From the NCBI GenBank assembly GCA_027924585.1, contig BSBM01000423.1, forward strand, positions 2,799,501 to 2,863,500: DNA of 64,000 nucleotides, read 5' to 3'. This document shows, piece by piece, positions 46,823-55,782 of the stretch. Source of the DNA: Larix kaempferi. Lineage: Eukaryota; Streptophyta; Pinopsida; Pinales; Pinaceae. Every line of letters starts with the position of its first letter. The first letter of the stretch is position 1. The position numbers were made by a program, and so were the translations under genes. The notes under the pieces are model-generated. The model was not told where the DNA came from. It saw only the letters and a list, made by a program, of their open reading frames with translations, and ran no database searches.

Positions 46823-47155
46823 GAGTGGCCAGTGTGTTGATGGATTGAATGGGATGGGAGTCTAGGATGGATGGAGAATGGTAATTATCATAGTATGGAG
46901 GTATCATGGCGGTTATAGATATCATCTGTACTGACTACAGACATTGCTGGAGTAATCGTACACATATCACTCCAATCGATTCCTTGAAAATCCAACGTCC
47001 AACATGCCTGCTGCCAGCGCATTAAATGGCCTATAGCAGGCTGAATAATATTTGTCGTAAATGATGGATCGTATCACTTGTCTGAATAATCTCATCATGC
47101 TTCAGTCCACATTATGTTTATGTCTTGTCACCAACAAATTCTCTGAACGTTTTAG

Positions 47156-47300
47156 ATTCTCCTTATCCTTGAATCAGATCATCTCCTTTGGAGGAGTAAT
47201 AAAAGACTACACTTTTATTGGAGCTTCAACTTCTAGACATAGAAGTAGTAGACCCATCCCTTGCAACCGCAAAAATAATCATTCATTATTCCTCAAACAT
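47156..47300. repeat. Direct repeat, copy 1 (partner at 55861-56000)
   Basis: 'ccttatccttgaatcagatc', 'gaggagtaataaaagacta', 'ttttattggagc', 'tagacatagaagtagtaga' and 'gcaaccgcaaaaa' appear in both places in the same orientation, followed in both by 'cattattcctcaaac'. The pair brackets the right inverted-repeat arm and Copia-A. Confidence 0.75.
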
Positions 47301-47560
47301 GTAATATTTGCATCAAACTGTTCCATCATTTTGTTGGAATATCAAGCAATACTGAGAGGGGGGGGGGTGAATAAGTATTTTCACTATTCTTAAATGTTAT
47401 CACAATTAAAATCTAAATAAACAAAGAAAATGGAAGACACAATTTTATTGGGGAAGACCAATTGTGAAAACCACCAACTCTTTCTAAGATTGCACAATTA
47501 TATTTACAATTAATTTGCAAGCTCCAACTCGCTGGATGCACCAACACCCAATTTTTCAGC
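47284..47560. repeat. Dispersed repeat, copy 2 (G-run type)
   Basis: Same family as 44993-45170, with a run of ten G near 47358 and a longer middle ('ttggggaagaccaattgtg', 'attaatttgcaagctccaac'). Confidence 0.7.
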
Positions 47561-47569
47561 TACAACTGA

Positions 47570-47760
47570 AACATTTTTTCTTTTTTTAAATAGAAACATT
47601 CTACTTTTTAAAGAGAAACATTCTTTATTTTTATTTATTTTTAAATAATTTTTTTTTACTTTTTTCTTGTTGCTTTTTTTAAATAGAAACATTTTACTTT
47701 TTAAAGAGAAACATTCTTTCTTTTTGTTTTTTTTAAATAGAAACATTCTACTTTTTATTG
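47570..47760. repeat. T-rich tandem array
   Basis: 'aaatagaaacattctactt' and 'aaagagaaacattctt' alternate three times between T-runs. The minus-strand Lys/Phe-rich ORF across it is low complexity and not a gene. Confidence 0.7.
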
Positions 47761-47969
47761 CAACGGCATGGATAAAAAATCTTATAAAAAGAATGAAATC
47801 TCATAAAAAGATCGAAATCTCATAAAAAGAATGAACAGTATTATATAATATAGTAAATTTCCTTATCATTCAAATGAAAAAATAGAAAATAACCATCCTG
47901 CCATACTGTGCTAATTACCGTTCCCCATCCCTCCCATCCCAGTGAATTAACCAATTCACTAGCCACTCA

Positions 47970-47978
47970 CTATATATA
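47970..47978 (+). promoter_or_regulatory. TATA box, right arm
   Basis: CACTATATATACGC, 57 bp before the ATG at 48027. Confidence 0.5.
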
Positions 47979-48026
47979 CGCTAAACCATACCCCATATCG
48001 CTGCAAAACGAAATATTCCATAAGTC

Positions 48027-48119
48027 ATGGCATTCTTATTTACGGCCTTTGTTTTGTTTCCTTTGTTGTTTTATCAGATATACTTGAGTCTTGTGGTCGC
48101 TCCTCAGTTCTCTTTGTGA
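48027..48119 (+). CDS. Candidate 30-aa hydrophobic peptide, right arm
   Basis: Begins MAFLFTAFVLFPLLFYQIY, ends LVVAPQFSL, with TGA at 48117-48119. It aligns over all 30 residues with the left-arm peptide and looks like a signal peptide or anchor. After the stop, the +1 frame gives YEHFDISSLTNPHQTMIYGH and KHSRSP, also shared with the left arm. Either a very short secreted peptide or the front of a frameshifted secreted protein; expression data would decide. Confidence 0.3.
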   Translation: MAFLFTAFVLFPLLFYQIYLSLVVAPQFSL

Positions 48120-48281
48120 TATATGAGCATTTCGACATCAGTTCCCTGACCAATCCTCACCAAACCATGATATATGGGCATTTCAAGCACTCTCGAAGCC
48201 CCAAGACCACGATTTGGCATTCTTTTTCTTTCCACCAATATTGATTGGTGGTCGCGGTAATTGTTTTGACAGAACGCTTCT

Positions 48282-48683
48282 TTGAAACAACATGAAAATC
48301 CATTGTTGTCAACGTTAGGCTTCCAGCAATCCTCTCGGAATAGCCTAATTGACAACAAAAATACTGATGTTGACAACAAGAAGAGCCATATTGAGAGCAA
48401 GAAGAAGAGCCATGTTGAAAGCAATAATGGCCTTGTTGACATCAAGGATGGCCATGCTGATAGCATGAGTAGCCATGTTGATAGCAAAAATACCCATGTT
48501 GATAGGAAGGACACCTATGTTGACATCAAGGATGGCCATGCTGACAGCATGAATAGCCATGTTGATAGAAAAAATACCCATGTTGACAGCAAGGACACCT
48601 ATGTTGACAGCAAGAACACCCATGTTGATCCAGCTCCAGGAGGCACTGAGACATTGAATTGTATTGTACTTGGTCGGCACTGA
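48282..48683 (+). CDS. Hypothetical ORF of heptad repeats (21-bp minisatellite)
   Basis: 133 codons; residues about 20-120 are imperfect 7-residue repeats of the type VDSKNTH / VDRKDTY / VDIKDGH / ADSMNSH. A higher-order unit of four heptads (28 residues, 84 bp) occurs twice. Both opposite-strand frames are also open here (48104-48514, 48345-48725), which is expected of a repeat whose unit is a multiple of three, so coding status is doubtful. It lies just downstream of the right-arm promoter and could have been the body of that transcript. Confidence 0.3.
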   Translation: MKQHENPLLSTLGFQQSSRNSLIDNKNTDVDNKKSHIESKKKSHVESNNGLVDIKDGHADSMSSHVDSKNTHVDRKDTYVDIKDGHADSMNSHVDRKNTHVDSKDTYVDSKNTHVDPAPGGTETLNCIVLGRH

Positions 48684-48777
48684 GAGATTGTATTGTATTG
48701 CACTTGGTCTTGAGTAATAGAACACTTCTTTATTTCTTGACTATAATTCTTTATATCATGTATCATGTATCATTGGT
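48684..48777. other. Target-site region of Copia-A
   Basis: Contains 'atatcatgtatcatgtatca', continued after the element at 55783-55860 by more 'tatcatgtat' text. TTGGT (48773-48777) is the target duplication. Confidence 0.8.
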
Positions 48778-49279
48778 TGTTGAATATTGTAACTTCTAAG
48801 AATATTATATTTGTACTTTATTATTCCAGAGATGTTTCATCCCTCCGAGGTAATTCTATTATGTATCCAGAGATGTTTATTCCTCCGATGAATTGTGGTA
48901 ACCCGGGTTATTAGATCCACCATGTGGGGGTCGGCCCTGAGTTAATTAATTAGGGGTTATTAGACTTCATTGGGAGAGGTCGGCCCCATAAGAGAAATAG
49001 TCAGTCGGGAAACTAGTATAAGTAGAGGAGAATGCTCCTCACTTATCTCACACTTGCATAGCTTAGAAAATAGCGCACTTGTGTTTGAGAGGTCTGCATA
49101 GGAGGCAGAGAAGGAGGTCAAGTCTTGGAGCACATCTTGTATTTTGGTTTATCATCTTATTGATGAAAGCTTTGTTGGGTTTTCTACCCCATGAGGGTTT
49201 CCTAGGGTAAAATATTTGTCTATCTTGTGATTATGTTTCTTTCAGTGATCTTGCTAGTCAAATTAATTTAAAATTAACA
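48778..49279 (+). repeat. Copia-A 5' LTR
   Basis: 502 bp, TGTTGAATATT...AATTAACA. TATA box TATAAGTAG at 49017. It shares its start and promoter layout with the LTR at 62284. Confidence 0.95.
49020..49044 (+). promoter_or_regulatory. TATA-proximal dyad in Copia-A 5' LTR
   Basis: AAGT(A)GAGGAG and CTCCTCACTT pair around AATG, with one unpaired A. The same dyad is at 55518-55542 in the 3' LTR and, with a compensatory change, at 62558-62583 in Copia-C. Confidence 0.6.
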
Positions 49280-49291
49280 TGGTATCAGAGC
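49280..49291 (+). promoter_or_regulatory. Copia-A primer-binding site
   Basis: TGGTATCAGAGC immediately after the LTR: initiator tRNA-Met complement. Confidence 0.92.
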
Positions 49292-49663
49292 TAGCCTGAA
49301 TAGAACATCTTTCAGAAGGAGAAATTATCCTTGTCTCTCTCTCTCTCCCCCCCCAAAAAATTAGGGTTTCTGCAAAAGTTAGTATTTTGGATTCTGGTGG
49401 CATGGCTGAATAGCCCTTCTCAAAATCAATCTTTTGAGTCCTAGATCGAAGTTTTTGGTTGGGTAGAACTCTGGGAAAGTCAAACCCTAGTGTGACCAAA
49501 AAGTGCGATAAACCAGAAATTCTGTTGTAGATCCGGAAAATAAAAAGTTAAAGCTTCTAGAATATGAACACACCAGTGTTCCCAAATCAATCAAGCACAT
49601 CTCCTGGTAAGTGTTACTCTATCTCTTGAGAAACTTCAATCTCTTGGACTCCCCCAAGAGAAG
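49292..49663 (+). other. Copia-A untranslated leader
   Basis: About 370 bp with CT- and C-runs near 49335-49355 and no coding frame; it ends before the Gag ATG at 49664. Confidence 0.8.
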
Positions 49664-50497
49664 ATGGCTCCAAGCACTAAGCTTGAAGACAAGTTAGAAG
49701 GTATAGAAAATTTCCAGGCATGGAAATATAGAATTGGTCTCATTCTTGAAGAGAATGATCTTGCTCAATATATCAAGGATGAAGTTGCAGAACCCGCTGA
49801 AGATGAAGCCAAAGAAAAGTATAGGAAGGATCTAATTAGGGCAAATAGAATCATTGCTGATTCTATCAAGGACCACTTGATTCCCCAAGTGGCATCCAAG
49901 AAGACCCCAAAGGAAATGTATGATGCCCTAGGAAGAATGTATGAAGGGAGGAACATCAATAGAAAGATGAATCTAAGAACTCAATTGAAGAGCACAAAGA
50001 TGAACAAAGGAGAATCTATTCAAGATTATTTCTCAAGGATCTCCCAGCTCAAAGAACAACTAGATACTATTGGAGATACCCTTGATGAAGATGAACTAGT
50101 CATGACTGCTCTGAATGGTATCACTATACCATGGGAGTCTTTCATCCAAACCATGTGTGCCAGAAAAGAAAGCATGAAGTTTGATGTGGTATGGGAAGAT
50201 TGTATCCAAGAAGAAGCTAGGGTTTCTAACAGAGAAGATCTACTCAAAGAAGATGACCAAGCCTTGGCTACACACACTAAGAGAAGGAGGAATCAATCTT
50301 ACTTCAAGAAGGATAATCACAAGGAGTCTCAATCTCCACAAATATTTCAGAAGAAAGGAAGAAGAAAGTTCTCTTCTTTCCAATGTTTCAATTGTCATAA
50401 AGAAGGACACATTGCTAGATTTTGTCCCTCAAAGAAGAAGAAAAATCTTCACTATAAAAGACATCAAGCACATCTTGCAGAAGATGAAAGTGAATAA
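49664..50497 (+). CDS. gag: Copia-A Gag
   Basis: 277 codons, uninterrupted, starting MAPSTKLEDKLEGIENFQAW. The first 200 residues are the Copia-type Gag core (FQAWKYRIGLILEENDLA, TPKEMYDALGRMYEG, SIQDYFSRISQLKEQLD). A basic linker is followed by the zinc knuckle CFNCHKEGHIARFC near residues 241-254. The stop TAA at 50495-50497 falls in a Glu-rich stretch (DESE*EEEEE) with the protease in the same frame beyond it. In most Copia elements Gag and Pol are one frame, so I infer this is a mutation rather than a programmed terminator; the reverse cannot be excluded. Gag forms the cytoplasmic virus-like particle. Confidence 0.88.
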   Translation: MAPSTKLEDKLEGIENFQAWKYRIGLILEENDLAQYIKDEVAEPAEDEAKEKYRKDLIRANRIIADSIKDHLIPQVASKKTPKEMYDALGRMYEGRNINRKMNLRTQLKSTKMNKGESIQDYFSRISQLKEQLDTIGDTLDEDELVMTALNGITIPWESFIQTMCARKESMKFDVVWEDCIQEEARVSNREDLLKEDDQALATHTKRRRNQSYFKKDNHKESQSPQIFQKKGRRKFSSFQCFNCHKEGHIARFCPSKKKKNLHYKRHQAHLAEDESE

Positions 50498-53400
50498 GAA
50501 GAAGAAGAGGAAGTAAGGCCTCATAAGAAAATATATAAAAGAGATGATGAAGAAGAAGAAATTCCCCTCCCCAAGAAAAGATCTAGAAGGTATGAAAAAG
50601 AAGATGCAGAAGAGTATGTTCTATTCTCTGCACTCTCAAAATCCATAACACCTGGAGAAGATACATGGCTTATTGATAGTGGTGCCTCAAAGCACATGAC
50701 TGGACAAAAGAAAACTCTTTCAAAATTGGAAGAGAAGACCTCTCCACAAAATGTGTCATTAGGAGATGACTATCAATATCCCATCAAGGGAATTGGTGAA
50801 GCAAGTTACAAGCTTGATTCTGGGACACCATTGAAAATGAAAGAGATATTATATGTCCCAGGATTGAAGAAGAACTTACTTTCTATCTCAGCTCTAGATA
50901 ATAAAGGTTACAGGGTTGCATTCATAGATGGACAAGTACTCATGTGGCCCAAAGGAAAATCAATTGAGGATGCAATTGTTATTGGTGAAGAGGAAGGAGG
51001 TATATACAAACTCAGAGGACATCCAGAAGCTGCCCTTGTTCATGAAGCCACTAGTCCTAATGAAGTATGGCATAGAAGGCTTGCTCATATTAACTACAAA
51101 GCACTACCTCATGTGAGTAAAGTTGTCATAGGACTACCAGTTTTAAAGGTTGGTCATAATGGCACATGCAAAGGATTTGAAAAAGGGAAGAATGTCAAGA
51201 ACCCTTTTCCAAAGAGTGAAACTAAGACTAAGAACATTCAAGAATTAATACATTCAGATGTATGTGGACCAATGCCCACCACATCCCTAAGTGGGTTTGA
51301 ATACTAGCGCACATTCATTGATGACGATTCAAAGAAGACTTGGATATATTTTCTAAAAGGGAAGAATGAAGTCTTTGGAAAATTCAAAGAGTTCAAGGCC
51401 TTGATAGAAAATCACTCAGAAAAGAAAATCAAGATTCTCAGAATGGATAATGGTGGAGAATATACTTCAAAGGAATTTGAAGACTTTTGTAAGGAAGCTT
51501 GAATCAAGAGGGAACTAACCACTCCCTACAATCCCCAACAAAATGGGGTTGCTGAAAGAAAGAATAGAACCATCATGGAAGCTGTAAAGACTATGATACA
51601 TCACCAAGATCGACCCATGTATCTATGGGCTGAAGCAGCTAGGACAACAGTCTATGTACAAAATAGACTATCCCATAGTGCTCTTGAATTCAAGACTCCA
51701 AAAGAAGTGTTCACAGGAAAGAAGCCTGAGGCAAGTCATCTAAAAATATTTGGATGTCCAGTGTACATTCACATTCCAAAAGAAAAGAGAACCAATTTGG
51801 ATCCTTCTGGTAGGAAGGGAATATTTCTTGGATATTGTGAATAATCCAAAGCTTTCAGAACTTACATACCAGGTTTTCATCATATGGAAATAAGTAGAGA
51901 TGTAACATTTGATGAAGAAGCAGCTCTCAAGAAATCCAGGAAGTGCCAACTTGAAGAAGTCTATGAAGAAGATACACCTCCTAGAATCACAGAAGTTGTT
52001 CCCATCCCTGAAGATGATGCACCAGAGGACCATGATATGATAGAACCACAAGAACCCCCCATTACAAATTTATCTAGAAAAAGAAGGCCAGCATGGGCTA
52101 GAGACATTATTCAAGGCGCTGAAAAATATGGAGCTCCTGAAGGCTCCACTAGAGAAAGAAAGAAACCGAAGCTAGTATCTAACTATGTGGCTTTGATGTG
52201 TGATCTTGTGGATCAACAACCTACTAGCTATGAAGAAGTAGCTCAAAAGAAAGAGTGGGTAGAAGCAATGATAGAAGAATACCATTCAATAATGAAAAAT
52301 GATGTTTGGGATATAGTTCCCAAGCCAAAAGATAAAAGTGTGGTATCTTCCAAATGGATATTCAAGATAGAACATGCAGCAGATGGTAGCATTGAAAAAT
52401 ATAAGGAAATATTTGTAGCCAGAGGATTCTCTCAGAAAGAGGGAATTGACTATGAAGAAACATTTGCACCAGTTGCTAGGTACACTTCAATTAGAACTAT
52501 CATGGCACTTGCATCTATGATGAAATGGAAATTACACCAGATGGATGTTAAGATAGCTTTCCTGAATGGTGTGATTGAAGAAGAAGTGTACATAGAACAA
52601 CCACAAGGGTTTGAGTTTAAAGATGGGAGAACACATGTATGCAAGCTAAAAAAGGCCCTATATGGATTGAAGCAAGCTCCCAGAGCTTGGTATGGAAGGA
52701 TTGACAATTTATTAACAAGCATGGGCTTTACCAAGAGTAAAGATGACCCTAATCTTTATCTCAAAGCTATGAATGATGAACCTGTTATACTATTGTTGTA
52801 TGTAGATGATCTATTTCTGACTAGAAATGAGAAACACATTATCGAATGGAAGAAGAAGCTTTCTTCAGAATTCGAGATGAAAGATCTCAGATTAATGCAC
52901 TGCTTCCTAGGTCTAGAAGTATGGCAAGAACCAAAAGGAATCTTTCTAAATCAAGGTAAGTATGTTGTGGAGATTCTGAAAAGATTCGATATGTTGGAGT
53001 GTAAAGCCATGGCCACTCCCATCGACTCCAAATTGAAGTTATTAGTTAATGACTCTTCAGAATTAGTGGATGTGACTCTATATAGACAAATCATTGGGTC
53101 ACTGATGTATTTAAGAAATACCAGACCAGCCATATGCTTTGTTGTAAATACCTTGAGTCAATATCTAGTAGAACCTAGAAAGGTTCATTTAATAACTGCA
53201 AAGCATGTGATGAGATATCTAAAGGGTACATTAGATTTTGGTATATATTATCTTGGAAGTCATGAACTCAGATTACATGGTTACTTAGATTCTGATTGGG
53301 CAGGAAGTGTTTCAGATAGGAAAAGTACATCAGGTGGATGTTATGGTCTTGGATCTGCAATGATCTCATGGTTTAGCAAGAAACAATCTAGTGTGGTTCT

Positions 53401-53761
53401 CAGTACTGCTGAACCAAAATATATAGCTGCTTGCTCTGCTAGTTGTGAAGCAGTGTGGCTTCAGAAACTATTATCTGGAGTGTTTGACTTAGATATGGAT
53501 CCCACTATGATCATGTGTGACAATCAAAGTTGTATTAAGATGACAAAAAATCCAGTATTCCACGATAAGTCAAAACACATAGAGATCCAATATTTTTATA
53601 TACGAGATATGGTGCAGAGAGGAGCTATTAAGCTCGAGTATGTGAGCACTGAGGAACAAATTATTGATATATTGACCAAACCTCTGTCTTGAGTGAAATT
53701 TGAGTATTTCCGAGACAAGCTTGGTGTAGTTCAAAAGGACCCTCCTCGAAAGGGGGAGTGA
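50498..53761 (+). pseudogene. pol: Copia-A Pol (protease, integrase, RT, RNase H)
   Basis: In frame with Gag; stops at 51305, 51500, 51842 and 53690, final stop 53759-53761, no frameshift. Protease WLIDSGASKHMT (DSGA at 50675). Pre-integrase HRRLAH...CKGFEKGK, where the second zinc-binding Cys expected in CKGC is Phe. Integrase acidic residues are present: [15 protein letters not shown], and the Glu in GVAERKNRTIMEA. RT: HQMDVKIAFLNG, KALYGLKQAPRAW and catalytic YVDD at 52799-52810. RNase H: YLDSDWAGS, LSTAEPKY, CDNQSCIKM, HDKSKHIEI. The last stop (TGA in LTKPLS*VKFEYF) may be a CGA decayed at CpG. All catalytic residues survive, so inactivity is due to the stops and perhaps the Cys-to-Phe change. 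Confidence 0.93.
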
Positions 53762-54047
53762 TATAGTCACTGATGATGAGATTGCCCGCATCGACAGTAA
53801 GGTCGATGATGAGGATACCTATTTTAGTATGCTTAGGATATTTATATTTCTTAGATATATACTTAGGATACTTATATTACTTACATTTTTTATATTTACT
53901 TTATATTGATTTTTTTTTATACATGCATTGATGAGGATACTTGTATTCATGTATTGATGAGGATACTTGTTTTTATACATGTATTGATGATATACATATG
54001 TACTTGTACTAGTGATGTACTAATGATATCTATATTGATAAGGATAC
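53762..54047 (+). other. Copia-A post-pol spacer, first part
   Basis: AT-rich, with short imperfect repeats of 'ttaggatacttat' and 'tgatgaggatacttg'. Non-coding. Confidence 0.7.
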
Positions 54048-54472
54048 AGGTGGGGATTGTATCGTCCCCGGACTTCGGTCCCTTGAATTGATCTGCAGAC
54101 ATGTGTCTTCGAGAATGAAGTCCTTAGTGGACAGGTGGGGATTGTATTGTCCCGGGACTTCGGTCCCTTGAATTGATCCATAGACATGTGTCTTCGAGAA
54201 TGAAGTCCTTAGTGGATAGGTTGGGATTGTATCGTCCCCGGACTTCGGTCCCTTGAATTGATCCATAGACACGTGTCTTCGAGAATGAAGTCCTTAGTGG
54301 ACAGGTGGGGATTGTATCATCCCCGGACTTTGGTCCCTTGAATTGATCCATAGACATGTGTCTTCGAGAATGAAGTCCTTAGTGGACAGGTGGGGATTGT
54401 ATCGTCCCTGGACTTCCGTCTCTTGAATTGATCCGTAGATGTATGTCTCCGAGAAGTGGTCCTTAGACTCTG
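54048..54472. repeat. 85-bp tandem array, about five units
   Basis: AGGTGGGGATTGTAT starts at 54048, 54133, 54218, 54303 and 54388, exactly 85 bp apart. Each unit carries 'ccccggacttcggtcccttg', 'gtgtcttcgagaatgaagtc' and 'cttagtgga'. It lies inside Copia-A between pol and the 3' LTR. Confidence 0.93.
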
Positions 54473-54840
54473 CCTAAGTTGACGAGAGGATTGTATCATC
54501 CCTAGGCATGATGAGGTGTCTTAAATGATCCGTAGACGTATGTCTCCGAGAAGTGGTCCTTAGACTCTATCTAAGTTGACGATAGGATTGTATCATCCCT
54601 AGGCATGATGAGGTGTCTTAAATGATCCGTCGACGTATGTCTCCGAGAAGTGGTCCTTAGACTTTGTCTAAGTTGACGAGAGGATTGTATCATCCCTAGG
54701 CATGATGAGGTGTCTTAAATGATCCGTAGACATATGTCTCCGAGAAGTGGTCCTTAGACTCTGTCTAGAGGATTGTATCATCCTTAGGCATGATGAGGTG
54801 TCTTAAATGAGCCGTAGACAGAGGTCTCCGAGAATTGAAT
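54447..54840. repeat. 97-bp tandem array, about four units
   Basis: CTCCGAGAAGTGGTCC starts at 54447, 54544, 54641 and 54738 (97 bp apart), then a shortened unit near 54826. Motifs 'gattgtatcatccctaggc' and 'cgtagacgtatgtctcc' resemble parts of the 85-bp unit, so the arrays share an origin. Confidence 0.92.
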
Positions 54841-54965
54841 GATAGGACTGGATCATCCCTGGACCTCGGTTCAAAAGGTACATGATAGGACTAGATCGTC
54901 CCTGAACCTCGGTTCAAAAGGTACATGATAGGATTGTATCATCCATGGACCTATGTCCTAAACAG
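54841..54965. repeat. About 50-bp tandem array, two and a half units
   Basis: 'atgataggactggatcatcc', 'ctggacctcggttcaaaagg' and 'tacatgatagga' repeat; related to the two arrays before it. Confidence 0.85.
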
Positions 54966-54974
54966 AGCGGGATT

Positions 54975-55130
54975 GATCATCCTATAATATGATAGTGTGA
55001 TGACAATGCTGATGATCATGTGATGATGATGCTGATGATTGTGTGATGATGATGATGATGATGATGTTGATGATCGTGTGATGACGATGCTGATGATCAT
55101 ATGATGACGATGTTGTTGATCATGAGGATT
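54975..55130. repeat. Imperfect GAT/ATG microsatellite
   Basis: 'gatgatgatgatgatgatg' with interspersed 'tgatcatgtgatgatgatgc'. Confidence 0.9.
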
Positions 55131-55265
55131 TAGATATTCCAGTAACTATTCGAGTTACTGATGATGATGTATTAAAGAAAGCTTCTGACGATTTATAGAT
55201 GTATCATGTATGATGTAGTCGATAACTCCTTACTCCTGCAGATGTTGTTATAATATCCTTCTCAT

Positions 55266-55275
55266 TAAGGGGGAG
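55266..55275 (+). promoter_or_regulatory. Copia-A polypurine tract
   Basis: TAAGGGGGAG abuts the 3' LTR start TGTTGAAT at 55276. Confidence 0.88.
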
Positions 55276-55777
55276 TGTTGAATATTGTAACTTCTAATAA
55301 TATTATATTTGTACTTTATTATTCCGGAGATGTTTCATCCCTCCGAGGTAATTCTATTATGTATCCGGATATGTTTATTCCTCCAATGAAATGTGGTAAC
55401 CAGGGTTATTAGATCCACCATGTGGGGGTTGGCTCTAAGTTAATTAATTAGGGGTTATTAGACTTCATTGGGAGAGGTCGGCCCCATAAGGGAAATAGTC
55501 AGTCGGGAAACTAGTATAAGTAGAGGAGAATGCTCCTCACTTATATCACACTTGCATAGCTCAGAAAGTAGCGCACTTGTGTTTGAGAGGTCTACATAGG
55601 AGGTAGAGAAGGAGGTCAAGTCTTGGAGCACATCTTGTATTTTGGTTGATCATCTTATTGAGGAAAGCTTTGTTGGGTTTTCTACCCCATGAGGGTTTCC
55701 CAGGTTAAAATATTTGTCTATCTTGTGATTATGTTTCTTTCAGTGATCTTGCTAGTCAAATTAGTTTAAACTTAATA
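55276..55777 (+). repeat. Copia-A 3' LTR
   Basis: 502 bp, partner of 48778-49279. The last bases AATA differ from AACA in the 5' LTR; followed by TTGGT. Confidence 0.95.
55518..55542 (+). promoter_or_regulatory. TATA-proximal dyad in Copia-A 3' LTR
   Basis: Same arms and loop as 49020-49044, unchanged although the two LTRs differ at many other positions. Confidence 0.6.
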
Positions 55778-55782
55778 TTGGT

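Larger units (their letters stand above)
46500..46900 (-). repeat. Left arm of a head-to-head inverted repeat
   Basis: The reverse complement matches 47910-48260: TATA region, start codon context, a 31-codon frame, then YEHFEIGSLENPQYTM versus YEHFDISSLTNPHQTM and HSRSP in both. The arms are about 1.1 kb apart and point away from each other. Confidence 0.75.
47910..48290 (+). repeat. Right arm of the inverted repeat
   Basis: Partner of 46500-46900, from 'cactagccactcac' through the TATA box, the short ORF and the HSRSP segment to about 48260. Confidence 0.75.
48778..55777 (+). mobile_element. Ty1/Copia LTR retrotransposon Copia-A, structurally complete, 7,000 bp
   Basis: Identical-length LTRs (502 bp) at 48778-49279 and 55276-55777 beginning TGTTGAATATTG. 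PBS directly after the 5' LTR; PPT (AAGGGGGAG) directly before the 3' LTR. A perfect 5-bp target duplication TTGGT lies at 48773-48777 and 55778-55782. By eye the LTRs differ at about 23 positions (about 95% identity). Domain order Gag-protease-integrase-RT-RNase H defines Copia. Five stops in otherwise one frame mean this copy is inactive but not long dead. A 1.5-kb array-rich spacer follows pol. Confidence 0.96.

Noticed and set aside
47510-47746. Minus-strand Lys/Phe-rich ORF
   Set aside because: A product of the T-rich tandem array; no homology and low complexity.
48104-48725. Minus-strand ORFs of 126-136 codons over the heptad array
   Set aside because: Shadow frames of a repeat whose unit is a multiple of three; low-complexity Leu/Ser or Val/Asn/Met content and no start context.
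49280-49291. TGGTATCAGAGC motifs as remnants of tRNA genes
   Set aside because: Only 12-16 bases match at each site and each lies directly behind an LTR; they are primer-binding sites, and no cloverleaf surrounds them.
54030-54499. Minus-strand ORFs with repeated DQFKGPKSGDDTIP
   Set aside because: They arise from the 85-bp array read backwards; the period is not a multiple of three, and frames change from unit to unit.
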